From Gambelia wislizenii (taxonomy: Eukaryota > Chordata > Lepidosauria > Squamata > Crotaphytidae), in the NCBI GenBank assembly GCA_030847615.1, contig JAUMIR010000002.1, positions 196,833,809 to 196,897,808 on the forward strand: 64,000 nt of DNA, given 5' to 3'. The translations under genes were made by a program, and so were the position numbers. This document shows, piece by piece, positions 10,326-22,505 of the stretch. Below the pieces are notes generated by a model. That model was not told the DNA's origin. It saw only the letters and a list, made by a program, of their open reading frames with translations, and made no database searches. The stretch's first letter is position 1. Each line of letters begins with the position of its first letter.

Positions 10326-10584
10326 GGCCCCTAGAAGCACTCACTAATCAGTCCAATTAAACAACCCTCAATACAGATTTTAAAGTGCCAGCTACTCAGA
10401 TAAATGAGAGTAGAAGGTAGTCAAAAGGACTAAATATGTTCAGTTGCAAAGAGATACTCTAATATCTATACAAAACTACATGAAAAATAGGTTCCTGTAT
10501 TTTTAAAAACAAAACTTTTAAACCCTGCTGCCCACCAAAGTCAGCTAGCAGAAAGCACCTAGGGGCATATTTGTATTATTCAGT

Positions 10585-11000
10585 CTGTTAATTGTTATCA
10601 AGTCAGCTTCCACTTATAACAACTCTATACAATGGGTTCAAACTACAGGAAAAGAGATTCCATCTAAACACTAAGAACTCCCTGACAGTAAGAGCTGTTT
10701 GGTAGTGGAATACACTGCCTTGTAGTGTGGTGGAGTCTCCTTCTTTGGAGGTTTTTAAGCAGAGGCTGGATGGCCATCTGTCGGGAGTGCTTTGATTGTG
10801 TACACCTGCATGGCAGTGGGTTGGACTGGATGGCCCTTGAGGTCTCTTCCAACTCTGATTCTATGAATGAGGCACCTTCATGGCACTCTCTTATCAACAG
10901 CCCTGCTCAGGTTTTGCAAACTCAGAGCACCCATGGCTTCCACCTTAATGCCCTTTCCCTACTGCCTTCCATTTTACCCAGTGTTACCATCTTGTAACAT
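10585..11000 (-). mobile_element. BovB/RTE-like LINE fragment split by a CR1 insertion
   Basis: The outer parts (10585-10637 and 10867-11000) match, in order, the LINE 3' fragment at 58960-59200, including 'cttatcaacagccctgctcag' and 'ctactgccttc'. Between them sits CR1 sequence. It is old and non-coding. The BovB/RTE assignment rests on the better-preserved copy at 58960-59440. Confidence 0.55.
10638..10866 (+). mobile_element. CR1 3' end nested in another LINE
   Basis: Matches the last roughly 230 bp of the intact CR1 (compare 9210-9430), ending in a single ATTCTATGA. 5'-truncated. It interrupts the older LINE and is therefore younger than it. Confidence 0.85.
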
Positions 11001-11189
11001 CTCAACCCAATCCAAGGTAGTACATTTAAGCATGAGTGCAGAGCATCTTTGACAGGCATCGCAATGTTAACATGCTCCTGATCCCAGGGCTATTGGGTAA
11101 CCAGATGATCTGATTCCTAACCTCTTGCTCCTAGCCAAGCTGTGCTGTAATAGATCGGTTCAGAGGGCAGAAGCTACAGACTCCTGCGG

Positions 11190-11420
11190 GAGCCATGTCA
11201 GGCCTTTATTGGGAAGAAAGCTGCAGGCGGCTGGAGGAAGGGACTAAGGTTTGGTGCAAAAGGCCAGCAAGACACACAGGATGTAAAAAGCCCGGGCCAG
11301 CAACGCCTGGCCCTGGCCCTTCATGATGCTGCTCCTGAAGCCTGGCAGCAAAGCAGAGGAGGAGGGGCCCGGGGTTGCCAACGTCCACAAGTGGCAAGGG
11401 GCTGCATAGCGGAGGGACTT
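11190..11420 (-). other. Possible 3'-terminal exon with polyadenylation signal
   Basis: On the minus strand a pyrimidine-rich tract ending in AG (about 11341) precedes a short open segment that ends in the hydrophobic stretch LLARAFYILCVLLAFC followed by TKP and a stop near 11247. An AATAAA signal follows at about 11199-11204 (plus-strand text 'cctttattggg'). The arrangement resembles a last exon of a small membrane-protein gene, but I do not recognise the product. No other exons of it are visible. It could equally be a decayed retrocopy or chance. Confidence 0.25.
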
Positions 11421-11664
11421 CCTTCTGCAAGGCGCCTCGGTCAGGCCGCCCAATATATACAGTATGTCCCTACTTGCAGAGAAGCCCCCCCCCACTGCTC
11501 ACAGACCGGGGGGGGGGGAGAGGAGGGAGTCGTCCAGGGTTGCCAGAGTGAAAACTGGAGAGGGCTCCTGTGCCTTTAGTGGTTGTGCATAAGACTGGAC
11601 TTCAGCAGGAGTTGCTTGTTATCTGATTGCATGACAAGCAACACCTGCAGAAATTCCCTTTTCT

Positions 11665-11702
11665 TGGCCCTTGTGGTCTCTTCCAATTCTCTGATTCTAT
11701 GA
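11665..11702 (+). mobile_element. Very short CR1 3' tail
   Basis: 'ggcccttgtggtctcttcc' followed by 'gattctatga' matches the final bases of the CR1 at 9395-9440. It is a severely 5'-truncated insertion of about 40 bp. Confidence 0.7.
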
Positions 11703-12099
11703 CAACCTTTAAAAGCACAGGAGCCATAGTCTGTTTTCACTATGGCAACCCTAGGCGGGACATTAGGAAACAGCAGCAAGGCAGAAAAGCTGGCAGTGGG
11801 TATCCTCTGCCTTATGCTTCTGTCTTACGAAAGGGGGAAAGGGTGGGGGGACCCCTGAAACGGGGAGGGCTTTGCAATACCAGAGCTAAATTCTCTGTAC
11901 AGAACAGTGCAGAGAACCGCTCTGTCCCGCACCCGCCCTCCCTTTAAGGTCCTGTAGGTCACTTACCAGATAGATTCACCCTGCGGCCTCCCTCCTTTCG
12001 GCTCCAGGGCATAAAACTGCTCCCGGGGCCTTTCCCTGCCGACTCGAGGGCCACCCCTAGGCAACCCTATTCTATCCCCCCAAACACCGCTAGAACTGC

Positions 12100-12480
12100 C
12101 ATCCTTGCTACTGGCAAACAACCCGCTTTGCCCCAGATTCCCATGGGTGGGGCTTCAGGCACGATTAAATAAGCTTTGTTTGGATTGGCTGCGTTCTCTT
12201 TCTGCCGGCAGTCGCTTAGCTGTGGTAGGCTAGAGGGACCTGCGGCGTGACGGCCGACTTCCGCCCTTTGCTTCCAAGCTCTGCGAAAGCTCTCCACTCC
12301 GCTCAGGTGGCTTGTTTAGATGCTGTAAGAGGAGCTGCTTGTTGACCGTCGGAATCAAGGGGTTTCCTTCGGGGTAGGAAGGAGCCACGTGGTCTGCAGG
12401 AAGAGCTTCCGCGGGCTGCTTCTCCGCTGGTGAGGTCATTGCAGAGACGTTGCCGGCTGCGAATAAGTTATTTTTAGTTG
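12100..12480. promoter_or_regulatory. CpG-enriched patch, possible promoter
   Basis: CpG is locally frequent compared with the AT-rich flanks, and ETS-like motifs (acttccgccc, gcttccgcgg) are present. A minus-strand ATG near 12440 opens a frame of about 70 codons that I do not recognise. In mammals the gene next to the GRB2 5' end (TMEM94) is transcribed divergently, so a minus-strand first exon here is conceivable. This is inference; nothing in the sequence identifies a gene. Confidence 0.3.
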
Positions 12481-12779
12481 TACGGATTCCCTTCCAGGCA
12501 CGCTGAGATTCTATTATTATTTGCATTTGGTTCTGGCGGCTGTGTTTATATCGTTTACATTTTTTATTCTTGTGCAAAAAGATAGCCCATTACTAGCCCG
12601 TCAAAATTAAATTTTAAACGTTGTTAGCGTTTGAAACTAGAATTGTTAAAACATTTTTTTTCTCATCAGTACCGATTGGACTATTGTGAACCTTCCGAAG
12701 ATTTAATTTTACTCACTGGAAAACAAGAAGATAGTGACAGCATTATTATAAATAGCACTGACAAACACATTTTCAGGAA

Positions 12780-13110
12780 TGGCATGCCCTCCAACTGTCC
12801 TGATTAATCTTCTGCCGTCCACTTTTTCAGCTGCTTTTAAAATGTCCCAGTTTCTCTCGCCTCCTCTCACTTCCCTCTTTGCCCTCAGCTTAATTTAGTT
12901 CTGCAAACTAAGGGCAAATACAGTATAGTTAACAATCCATTAACTGCACCTTCCTTACTTAAAAGGTTGTGTAGAAAGGGAGGGAGTCTTGCTCTTCCCA
13001 GTAAAGGCTGCAAACTGCTACAGTCTTTCCTGGCTTACGGTTCTTCCTCATTAATAACTTTTGCCATCTTGACCACACTGATGTTGCCTGGCCACACATA
13101 CCTCAGGTTT
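12780..13110 (+). repeat. Dispersed repeat, copy 1
   Basis: About 330 bp is shared in the same order with 31797-32125, including 'ccctccaactgtcctgatta', 'taacaatccattaa', 'gggagggagtcttgc' and 'gatgttgcctggccacac'. No coding content. Probably the end of a non-autonomous DNA transposon; class unresolved. Confidence 0.65.
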
Positions 13111-13315
13111 CATCTGTGAAATGTTGGAGGGTGTGGGACAGGGATATACAGGTAATTTGCTTTTGATTCACAGCATCACCAAAGTATCTCGAGATCTTGT
13201 TCCATGCAGTGTTTCAAAGGCCACTCTGTGCAGATTTGTTCTGGATGGGGCTTCCAGAAAGCTCCTACTGCTGCCAGGTCAAAAGGCTCAGCTGTTTTAT
13301 CTTTCCCTTTTTCAC

Positions 13316-13318
<3 letters not shown>

Positions 13319-13353
<35 letters not shown>
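13319..13353. repeat. (CT)n microsatellite
   Basis: An uninterrupted CT dinucleotide run of about 35 bp. The Ser/Leu and Arg/Glu repeat peptides predicted across it are artefacts of the repeat. Confidence 0.95.
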
Positions 13354-13356
<3 letters not shown>

Positions 13357-13359
13357 AAG

Positions 13360-16300
13360 AAAAAAAAGTCAATAAGTAGTGGAGGGGGAAATAGGAGGGT
13401 TACAAATGAAAGAAGATTACATCTGGAGCGTCTGAAAAATTCCGTGTTTGAGGCAAGCCAAGTGCACAAATAAAAAACTCATCTTACTCCAAGATACCAT
13501 GCATGGGCTGGACCATATCTCTAAGCCTTCAAGAGTTTCTCCCATATATTCCAGTTTATACAAAACATTACCATGAGTAGAAAACCAATACAAAGCTATT
13601 TAGCCTTTCCAAAATAAAGATGTTTCAGTTCCATCCTATATTTTAGGGAGCAAGAGACTTCCTCGGAGCACATCTTGCTTCATTGTTCTCCTGGCGTCTT
13701 GTCAGGACAGGACAAGCACCCTGGTGCCTCAACTCTGCTTTCTCTCTCACTCCCTCACAATCACCAATTATGCACCTAGGTCTAGGGCTGGAATGGACAA
13801 ATGTGGCCCTCCAGGTATTGTTGCACTGTAAGTCCCAGCATTCCTTTCTATTGGTTAGCCTAACTAGGGCTGCTGGGAATTACCATTCAATCATATTGGG
13901 AGGACCATATTGTCCCCATCCCTGGTATAGGAACCATATGTTATAGTAGCCGCCTATTGTTGTGTTTCCCCTTGCTCTCTCCACAGGGTACAGATTCATG
14001 AGTATCGGGCCTTTTCCCATACCTCATTCCACATCAGCTATGGAAAGAGCTATAGCTCACAGTATAGCTGGAAAACTGGTAGTCTTGAAATGTTGCTGGA
14101 TTCCTGTTCCCAATCATGCCAGCAGCCTGGCCATTAGTAAAGCTTGATAGGAATTTCAGTTCAACATTTGAAGGGCCACGCATTCTCCAATCCTGCCATA
14201 GGTTGTATGGCACATGCTTTGCCTACCGAGGTTTAACCCTCAGCATCTCCAGGTAGGGCTCAGAAAGACAGCTGTCTGAATGTTGGAAAGCCACTGCCTC
14301 TCAACATAGTACAGAACAAGAAGGACCACTTCTCTGAGTTCCTGTATGGCAGCTTCCTGTTTTCCATAATGGAGACCTATGGAACCAGCAGCAGTTACCA
14401 GGAGGCTTCAGGCTGATTGTTCCTCTGCATGGGAGCTTGTCTTCTTGCTCCAGTACGCTCCATTACAAGTAATTATATACAACATGTGACAATGACCTGA
14501 CCATGGAGCTGTAGCCATGAGAGACCCTGCACCTGCTATCCCGTTTTTGTTCAACAACTTTCCAAGGCTCAGGAGACAGGTTGGCGACCCCAAACACATA
14601 ACATTTCCTTCCAAGATCTACTCCAGGGTGGAGAATTCTATTGCCCTCCAGATACTGCTGGACTTTAGCTTCCTGCAGTCCTAGCCAGGCTGGCCAAATG
14701 GTGAAGAATGCTGGGAGTTGCAGTGCCACAAAATCAGGGGAGCCACATTATCCTCTTTATCAACTCCATGCTGGATACTGTTCAATAAAGGTTTTCACTT
14801 TCCCACATGTTTATACCTTTTCTTGTTAGGGACTAGTAGATTTGATCTGGCCTCAGGATGGAATTTTAGGGTGTGGTGAAATGGCTGGGAGCCTGGTATT
14901 GTGAGATCCATTGGCCCTAGCTGCACGGTAGCCAGATGGTCAGTCTATACAGAGCTCCACCTGGTTGTCTCCCTTGTTCCAGGGACTGACTCTGATGTTT
15001 CTAGTGTAGAACTGTAAACCCTTAGCATTTTTCCCCTTCAGGAAATCAAAAGGCAAGAAAGGTAATATTTTCCCACATGAAGCCCATATTCACATCTCCA
15101 GTTTCCCATTTCCATTAATCTGATGTGGGAAACCTCGCAGGGGATGTGGGAGGCTTCAGGCAGAATTCCAACTTGGGATGGGCCTTGGGGACAGCAGTCT
15201 AACAGTAGGTGGGGCAATAGATATGATGGGTGGAGCCAAGGACAGAGTAGGTAAAATCAAAGTGAGCAAGAGGCAAGTGTGATGCTTTACTCATTTGGAC
15301 ATTTTCCCATCAAGCATACAAACACACAGCTTAAGTCTAGGCATGTCTGCTCAGGAATAAATCCGTTGCCATAGCCGTCCTGGCTGCAAAGCACAGCTCA
15401 GTTGTATGTCTGCAAATACTCTCTTGTCAGTGATAACAACAGAAGAAGCTTGCTGGCAGATAGGGAAAGCTTGCATCATGGAAGTTTGTCCATCTTTTAC
15501 CCTTTGGCCTAAAGAGTCACTAGAAGTGTTGCTTGCAGAATGTGCCTTTGGCTATCTCGTTTTTCTTGTTCAGCAAAAGAGTCTTTCCCAGCCACCTGAA
15601 TTGGTATTCAATGCTTTTCCCAAGCAGAGTTGTATTTACTCCTGTAGGACTTCTGCCAAGGGGCCCCTGTGGGTGCTGTACTGTGAGCCCTTTGTTTTTT
15701 TCCATGCATGTATTATGCTAAAAAACAGTGATAAGAAATCTGTGACAAACAGAGGTCCAAACCCTTGCCTACAAGAACACCTGGAGACTCAGAGGCAGCG
15801 GCAGAGTTGTTTGCTGCCTGCGCTACAGCAGATAATTGAGTCACGGTGCTGTGGTGTCATTATGTAGTAAGCAATAGAGAGGTGTCAGGGGTGAAGTAAG
15901 TTCATTGACTCCCTCCGAGGATGGGTGGCATGTGGGTGTTGTCACTGCAACAGCTCCTGATTGGTGGGCATTAGCAGTGTTTCCATGGCTGCTGTTTTTG
16001 TGTTTTTCCGAATTACATCCCTCCTGTCTCGGGCTGAACATGTACAGGTTTGGGAGGATGTTACACCAAAATAGCAATGGCTTGTCAATATATTTTAAAA
16101 AATGCCCCACATGCATACACACAGTAGTGGTTTGTACTGCTCGTTCAGTTTTCTTTCAAGTTCAAAGTAACTAGCTGCAATTGTGCAGTCTAGCTCCAGA
16201 GCAGTCTCTGCTGGCTACATAGTTCTCCTCTCCCCCTTGTTAAAAGCAGCCATCCTCTCTTCCCTTTGTGACCATAGGAACATGTGCGGTAATACAGGGA

Positions 16301-16495
16301 ATGTGCTTTATTAATATTCCCCTCAGTTCCTCTAAGTTCAGTTATAACTGTGGGAAAATATTCCACCCTAAATGTAGTGGCCTAGTTGATGGTAGTTCCC
16401 CTACCCTAACCTCTCACCAGAAAGGGTTGGAACAACAATACTGGTTTATTCTTTCTTCCCTTTTTAATAGTTGGAATTACAATATATTAAGGAAA
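13360..16495. other. Intergenic stretch with MITE remnants only
   Basis: Old palindromic MITE remnants occur at about 13780-13925, 14010-14190 and 14630-14760, with the recurring wording 'gtggccctccag...gctgggaattac'. I see no exon, RNA gene or intact mobile element in the rest. An open frame of 153 codons at 15406-15867 shows no family resemblance. Confidence 0.45.
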
Positions 16496-16499
16496 CAAA

Positions 16500-16625
16500 A
16501 CAAAATTACAAATCCACAAAAAAGTTATATCTTTATTGGCCAACCAAAATGCAAAACACATGATGCATGTTTTTGAAGCTCTACTGGCTTCTTCATCAGG
16601 CAAAAGATGTTTTAAAAAATAAGGA
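16500..16625 (-). mobile_element. Penelope-like element 3' end with degenerate hammerhead core
   Basis: On the minus strand it reads CCTGATGAAGAAGCC, a short hairpin arm (GCTTC), an A-run and then 'ggttggccaataaagatata'. This is the typical end of a vertebrate Penelope-like retroelement. The CTGATGA box is intact, but the expected CGAAA box reads CAAAA, a CpG-decay change that should inactivate a ribozyme. Core at 16565-16600. Confidence 0.6.
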
Positions 16626-16629
16626 AAGA

Positions 16630-17240
16630 AAGGTAACAATGTTGGAATCACAGGCCTACATTTTGTCTTAGATGTTGTTTGTATTGTTGTCCAGTTGAGG
16701 GATCATTTACTATACTGAGGAGTGTATCTTGGCTGCTCTCTTGTATTTTACCAATTGTTTACCATGCTGGCACCAGAGGGAAGATGTAATGATTGTAATG
16801 GTTAGAATCTCTTCAAGATAAGAATTTTAATGTACAAATATGTGCAAATGATACAATTAAGTACTGTACATTTGCACATCACACAAATGTTTGCACATTG
16901 TGGTTTCTATAATAGATGTGTCACAACATTTTCTTTTATTTTTTTTAATACAAATATAGGTGATCCCTCAAACAAAGGTACAGAATGTCTCAGTGCAATG
17001 TTGTGGACTGCTGTTACAAGTCTAATTTTTAGCTGTGTGTGTTTGTTTTTTTGTGCTTGTAATTGTATAACACAAGCTTAGCAAATAAACAACCATTTAA
17101 CAACAGGTTCAAATGCTAGGCTAAGTAACGTGCTCTAACATCTGCATAGCTGCAACCTATTTTTGTGGTCCCTGATGCCCCTCCTATCACTCAAAGCTGG
17201 TGACACGGTTTAGGGGGGAAAGCAACTCTCCGCTTTCAAG
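16630..17240. other. No feature recognised
   Basis: AT-rich intergenic sequence. The 83-codon frame at 16830-17081 has no recognisable motif. Confidence 0.45.
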
Positions 17241-18264
17241 CAAGGATGGGGAAAGTATGGCCTGCAGGCTGCATGCAGACACAAAGATATTTTTTTAGTC
17301 CTCCAAGGGTCCTCAATACCCCCTCAATCTTTTTTTTTTTAACTAAAATGCTTCTCCTTCCCAAATTTTGATTGACTTACTGATTTTTAAAAAGTCCTTT
17401 CCTAGGCATGAAACACCCTGAGGGGATGTCCAAACAATATCTGGGCAACCAGCCAAAGGCTGAGTACTACACAGCTGATAGCAGAGGCACAGCACAGTTA
17501 AGCTAATTGCAGGCAAAGGAATCAAGGCGGCATGAAATCAGACACTTTACTAGTAAGCAAAACCCAGGTCCACGGGCAAAGTCCAATATACAAGGTCCAG
17601 GTCTGTCAAACAGAGTTCAGGGTAGTCCAGCAGAATCCAGATCATGCAAACAGAGTCCAGAGTAAACAAACACAGTCCAGGTCAAACACAGCAAGCAGGA
17701 ACACAATGGGTACTCAAATAGGTCAGATAATCTCCGACAACTCCTGGAGGGCAGTGCTGCATATTTACAGAGCAGCAGCTAACGCAGCTGCTGCTTAACT
17801 AATTGCTGCTTCCTATAAATGCGCTGAGACCGCCTCAGGCCCTCCTTTGGTTGTCTCCATGCTGGGAAGGTAGTTATAGGTAAGTTGTTCTCTGTATCTG
17901 AAGGGGCAGGACCCTCTGCCAGAGCTGGTACTGAACTATTGTCTGCCTCTGAGGCCTGTGGCTCTGGAACATCCTCCTGCTCTGGTTCAGCAGCTCCTGG
18001 CACGTCCACTGCTTCAGTCTCTGAGCCAGAGTCCATTTCCAAGGTCTGGAAGCAGGGCATGACAAATATAACCATTATGCCCTTTAGAAGATGTGAGGGA
18101 AGAGGCATTTTGACCCTTCCCCACAAAAAAAAATAAAAATTAAAGTGGTGGCACAGCCCTCTGAGATCTTAGAGAAGCAAGTGAATCAGAAAAACAACAG
18201 AGTACCTCCATAGTCCACAGAGGTCCAATTAAGCCCCCTAAGTCCTAGCAGTTGTCCATCCCTG
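17241..18264. mobile_element. hAT-type element carrying an inserted LTR-like segment
   Basis: The left end CAAGGATGGGGAAAG and the complement of the right end, CAGGGATGGACAAC, are inverted repeats. Flanking octamers are ctttcaag (17233-17240) and ctttaaaa (18265-18272), a 6/8 match consistent with an aged hAT target duplication. The ends resemble the small MITE at 364-700. No transposase remains. The interior is mostly the LTR-like segment described separately. Confidence 0.55.
17405..18063 (-). mobile_element. LTR-retrotransposon-like fragment (possible Gypsy)
   Basis: On the minus strand the segment starts TGTCATGCCCTGC, as many Gypsy-type LTRs do. It runs through an acidic open frame ending in RRSQRIYRKQQ just before a stop near 17795; a basic RRSQR motif is common near the C-terminus of Gypsy polyproteins. 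Repeated 'aagtccag/gagtccag' wording follows. No matching second LTR, reverse transcriptase or clear target duplication was found, and the far border is a guess. Confidence 0.35.
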
Positions 18265-18272
18265 CTTTAAAA

Positions 18273-21200
18273 CAAAATGTATGGAGAGCACACATATTGT
18301 TTCTAAGCTGAATTGCACTTATGGAAATGTTATTTAGCTTAATAAGGAGTGCTCTCCCTGTGCATCTTTTTTTCAAAGTGTGGTAAATGCTGTCAGCTTC
18401 TGGTAGAAGTGAGGGTTGGGCACAGGCTCTGGCAGTTTCAGAAGGGCCAATGCTCCCCCACCTTGCGAAGGCTGTACATCCCTGCTACATACTGTCATGC
18501 TTACATGGGAGCAAGGCTTCCTGAAACAAAAGAGTACTTAAACAGAGTACTTAAACTGAACATGGGTCAAACTTGACAGCATGCTCATTTCCCAGGAACC
18601 AAATTCCACTGAAATTAATATAACTTATTTTCCCAAGGATATAAGTGTAGAATAGAATATTAATCAACCACATGCATAATCCTGACTAACAGTACAAAAC
18701 TATAGTATACATGTCTTTCCATAAATAAGCCCTGCCAATTTTCTAGGCACATAGATATAATTTTGGGGGTCTAAAAACTGAGTGTCACTGCTTTTGTAGT
18801 ACAAGGGAAGGAAGCAAGAACAACCATTGCTACCTATACACCACCTTGCATTAAATTGAAAAAAATGTTTGCCATGTGGACATGTGTTGAGAAGATGCTG
18901 AATTAGTGCCTCTGTAGATTTACCCCCTGCAATACCTCCAGATTCTGCAGCATTGGTAGATCATAAGTATATGTAACTAATTCCACCTCTCAAAATACTT
19001 CATTTTAGATGCATTGAAGGCATCACTCTGGTTGAATTTGACTTTGTTTATCATCATTCAGTGTCCCAATATGTATCTTTAAACATCTCCTCCGATAATT
19101 TAAAATTCAGCAGTCTTTAAATAGTTGTTCTTGCTACTAAATGTTCCAGTTACACTGTAACACCTATGCACCCATACAGGTCCTGACAAGTTGGCACTTG
19201 AGCCACAGACAGGATAGCTTTGCTTTGTAATTAGAAAGACATAAATGTGTCTAAGGTGAAATTATGTATGAGTTAAATGATGTAAAAGTAACCAGTGCAA
19301 CAATGCAGTTAAAATACAGAGATTCCTAAATGAAAGCTGATGAATGGGGCAGTGATCATCAAGAGCAACAGAGTGAAACCAACTATACAAAAACTTGAAT
19401 GAGGTACAAGTCTGCATCAAGAAAGATATTAGACATGAGGTGCAAAATTGCAGATTCAGGAACAATTTTCTGTAGCAGATAGCACCATAACAAGTTCTGG
19501 TGTCTACATTCTATAAACAATTTCCTTCCTTCTGTGTTTGTGTGTGTTTTGTTCCTGAATGCTAAATGTGGTCTAAGAGAAAAACTTCCCCTGATTTATT
19601 ATCTGACTGAAAAATACTGAGTGCAATAGAACAAACATTTACCTTTGCTGTGAAACTTCATTTAGAAATGCAATGAGCGTGGGCAGATGCTCTTGTTACA
19701 TGTAAAATATTTCATGTTGCTATTTTGCTTCCTTTTGCCTTGCTGATTATCAGCATGCACTGGGATCATGAAAGCATCGTTAAATAGGTCTGATTGACAT
19801 AAACATTGGATGTCTACTTCATGCTTGATGGAAGATCAATACACGCGGTTTAAGTACTCTATTTACTACCTGCCACAGGGGCTACAAAGTGGGAATAAGT
19901 ATTATGTAAAATGGGCGTGCTAAAGATGGATCTTCCAACCTGTTTCCAGATAGACTGTTCCCAGTGTTAACTATTAAGGCCAAGATCCTATACTTCTGCT
20001 GGTATAGTTATACTGATGGTATTGGCTTAGTTTTTCACACATTACTTCTCCATTTTGGCTTTATTTTTGTTGACTAAATCATGACACGGTGTAATATGTA
20101 ATGTGTTGTTGTTCATCTGAGGTTGTATTTACCTAATTTTAAGACCTGCTAAGGAACAGATTATTGTTATTATTTCCTGATATGTAAAACCATAGAATTC
20201 AAAGAGTGTGTACTTTCTTTTTCACATGACTGTATGAGGAAATAACAGTACTGGCATGATGCTCCATCATGTGAGGAGTGTGCCACTATCCTATGCTCTG
20301 AAGACCCACATAGCCAGGCAGTCAGAATCTGTACAGCACAGAAGGCTGCTAACACTCACACCTTTTTTCTTTTTCTGAGGCAAGGAGGGGGTGAGTCAGT
20401 AAAAAAAGGGGGAAGTTGGAGAGAGTGAGTGGTGGTGTCTCTACCAAGTTCCCTAGGGGGCCAGTATGGTTGCCATCAGTTGTGGCCACCCCAGCCTCTA
20501 CACAGGAGCCTGACCTACAAGGTAGTGTGCGGCTATTACAGCTTTCCGTTGTTAGCAGATTGTGTGTATGATTGTATGTATGTGGTAAGAGAAAAGATTA
20601 AGGACACAGTAGGATTATAAGTCAAGGTCTTCCAGACCACCCTGTAGAGTTCCATGAATAAGGCAGGGTGACTGCATAATAAACACCTTGTCTGGAAATA
20701 CCCACAAATGCAAAATGTTACTGTGTATGATTTTGGTAAACATATTGGAAGAGGCAAATATCTCCATCACAAAGTTATTATGTTTTGCAATGTCAAAATG
20801 TAATTTATTTAAAATGGGAATGTCAGTGACCCAAATGTCATCAAGCTGTAAGCCAAATACAGGAGGCAAATTCAGCATCAGAGAAAGACACAGAAAAGGA
20901 AAAGGGAAATGGCAGAAATTCATGTAGAGATGAAAAATTAATCAGATTTTTGAAGCCACAAGGCAAGGAGTCCAGTCCTCTTGAAAATAATGTTGGCTCA
21001 GGTAGCAATATATTAGCACCGTGGAAAGCTTCAGTCAACTCACTATAAGCCAGGGATCCACATCCCAATGTATTGGTTATAGGTAACATGCTGAAACATA
21101 CTGCTCAGTCACTCCCATTTGCAACAAGAGCAGTTAAATAAACCACACAACTTGTTTATTTTTCTGTCCAACTGCAATTCTATTTCTGGTTTGTTTCCCT

Positions 21201-22190
21201 CCTATCACCCAGAGGAAGAACCCATGGTTTCTTTTCATTTCTTTTTCTGGATTGTTGAGAGGGAAAAGAACAAGAGAAGGGAAAGTAGTGTCATTTGGAC
21301 AACATAATATCTCTTCAGCTACTTTCATTGCAAATAGAGCCATCAGACAGCATGCATCATCATGCTGCTCATCCACAGTAACCCATGGTTCCCTGATTTA
21401 CTAGGGCTGAATCCACACATGAAAAATAAATTGTCCTTACCTCAATCCCAGTCCTGTTTAAACACACCATGGTTCTCCAGTTTCAAAGTGAAAGCACTTC
21501 TCTTAATTACATGACGGCTTTAATGCAATTTTAAAAAGAACAACCCTTTTTAATCTGCAGTTTCTAGGGGGGGGGAATGTATTTTGTAATGTGTGTCCTG
21601 TGCCCCATATCAGGATCAGGGTGAAACCAGGGGGTGGTGTGGTTGGAGGGCAGGACAGGCTGGTGAGTGGCTATCTTGGTATCCTTGTCCGAAAACATGC
21701 TGTTGCAATTTTTGTTAATGTTTGTACATATGTGAATAAGTACATATTCGAATATCCAAAAGTCTGAGATTCTCTGCTTGCTGAGTGTTTGTGCATTAAA
21801 TTTATTAAACTCAATGGGAATTTAATCCCAGGTTCTAGTAAAGATATATTGGATCAGGTCATGCTTCTAAACCCATTTACTCGGAGGAAATACTGTTGGA
21901 AGATTAGCAGTTTGGAGAGGAAATGGTTAGTGGGGGCCAGAGTGATTGCAAATGCTCATGATAGTCTGTGGAAAAGTTGCTAGACATCACTCTTGTTATG
22001 GGAACAAGAGCTCATTGTTAAGAGATCTTCCTTCAGTTTTCAGAATGAGGCCAAAAATGCAGACCACACAGACATGATGCAATCCAGGTGTCGATACAGA
22101 AAAACAGGAAAAATAATTTTTGTTTAGAAAGTAACAATTTCAAAAGCAATAGCCATGTTCATTTGTTCCAATATAGAGGCCTATTGTGGT
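18273..22190. other. Long intergenic stretch without a recognised gene
   Basis: A dispersed repeat at about 20230-20320 ('gaggaaataacagtactggc') recurs inverted at 37850-37945. Diverged fragments of a common 'aatcctatac...' repeat occur near 18590, 19975 and 21800. I see no coding exon or RNA gene. Confidence 0.45.
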
Positions 22191-22194
22191 GGTA

Positions 22195-22425
22195 GTGATG
22201 GTGTGCCTTCAAGTCATCTCTGACTTATGGCGACCCTAAGACAAACCTATCACAGGGTTTTCTTGGCAGAATTTGTTCAGAGGGAATTTGACCTTTCCTT
22301 CCTCTGAGGCTGTGAGAGTGTGACTTGCCCAATACCACCCAGTGAATTTCCATGTCCGAGCAGGGATTCAAACAGGTATCCCAGGGTCCTAGTCCAACAC
22401 TTGAACCACTACACTGGCTCTCAGA
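22195..22425 (-). mobile_element. tRNA-headed CORE/MIR-like SINE
   Basis: A complete-looking copy on the minus strand: head ending near 22425, CORE-like 'gtgagttacttgcc'-type centre, and tail 'cataagtcagagatgacttg' at 22206-22230. It lies about 80 bp from another copy in the same orientation. Confidence 0.85.
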
Positions 22426-22505
22426 AAAAGGGAACGGAGGATCCTGCAGATGGGCATATGGCTCACTGATTGTTAACATGAACAGGAGCATCTTGCATAT
22501 GCTGC

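Noticed and set aside
12230..12577. Minus-strand frame as TMEM94 first coding exon
   Set aside because: The peptide does not resemble the TMEM94 N-terminus as I know it. Only the positional argument remains, so I list a CpG patch only.
13121..13473. Open frames with Ser/Leu or Arg/Glu repeats
   Set aside because: Created by the (CT)n microsatellite, which is open in all frames.
15406..15867. 153-codon plus-strand open frame
   Set aside because: No recognisable motif, no splice or promoter context, and AT/GC usage like the flanks. Probably chance, though not excluded.
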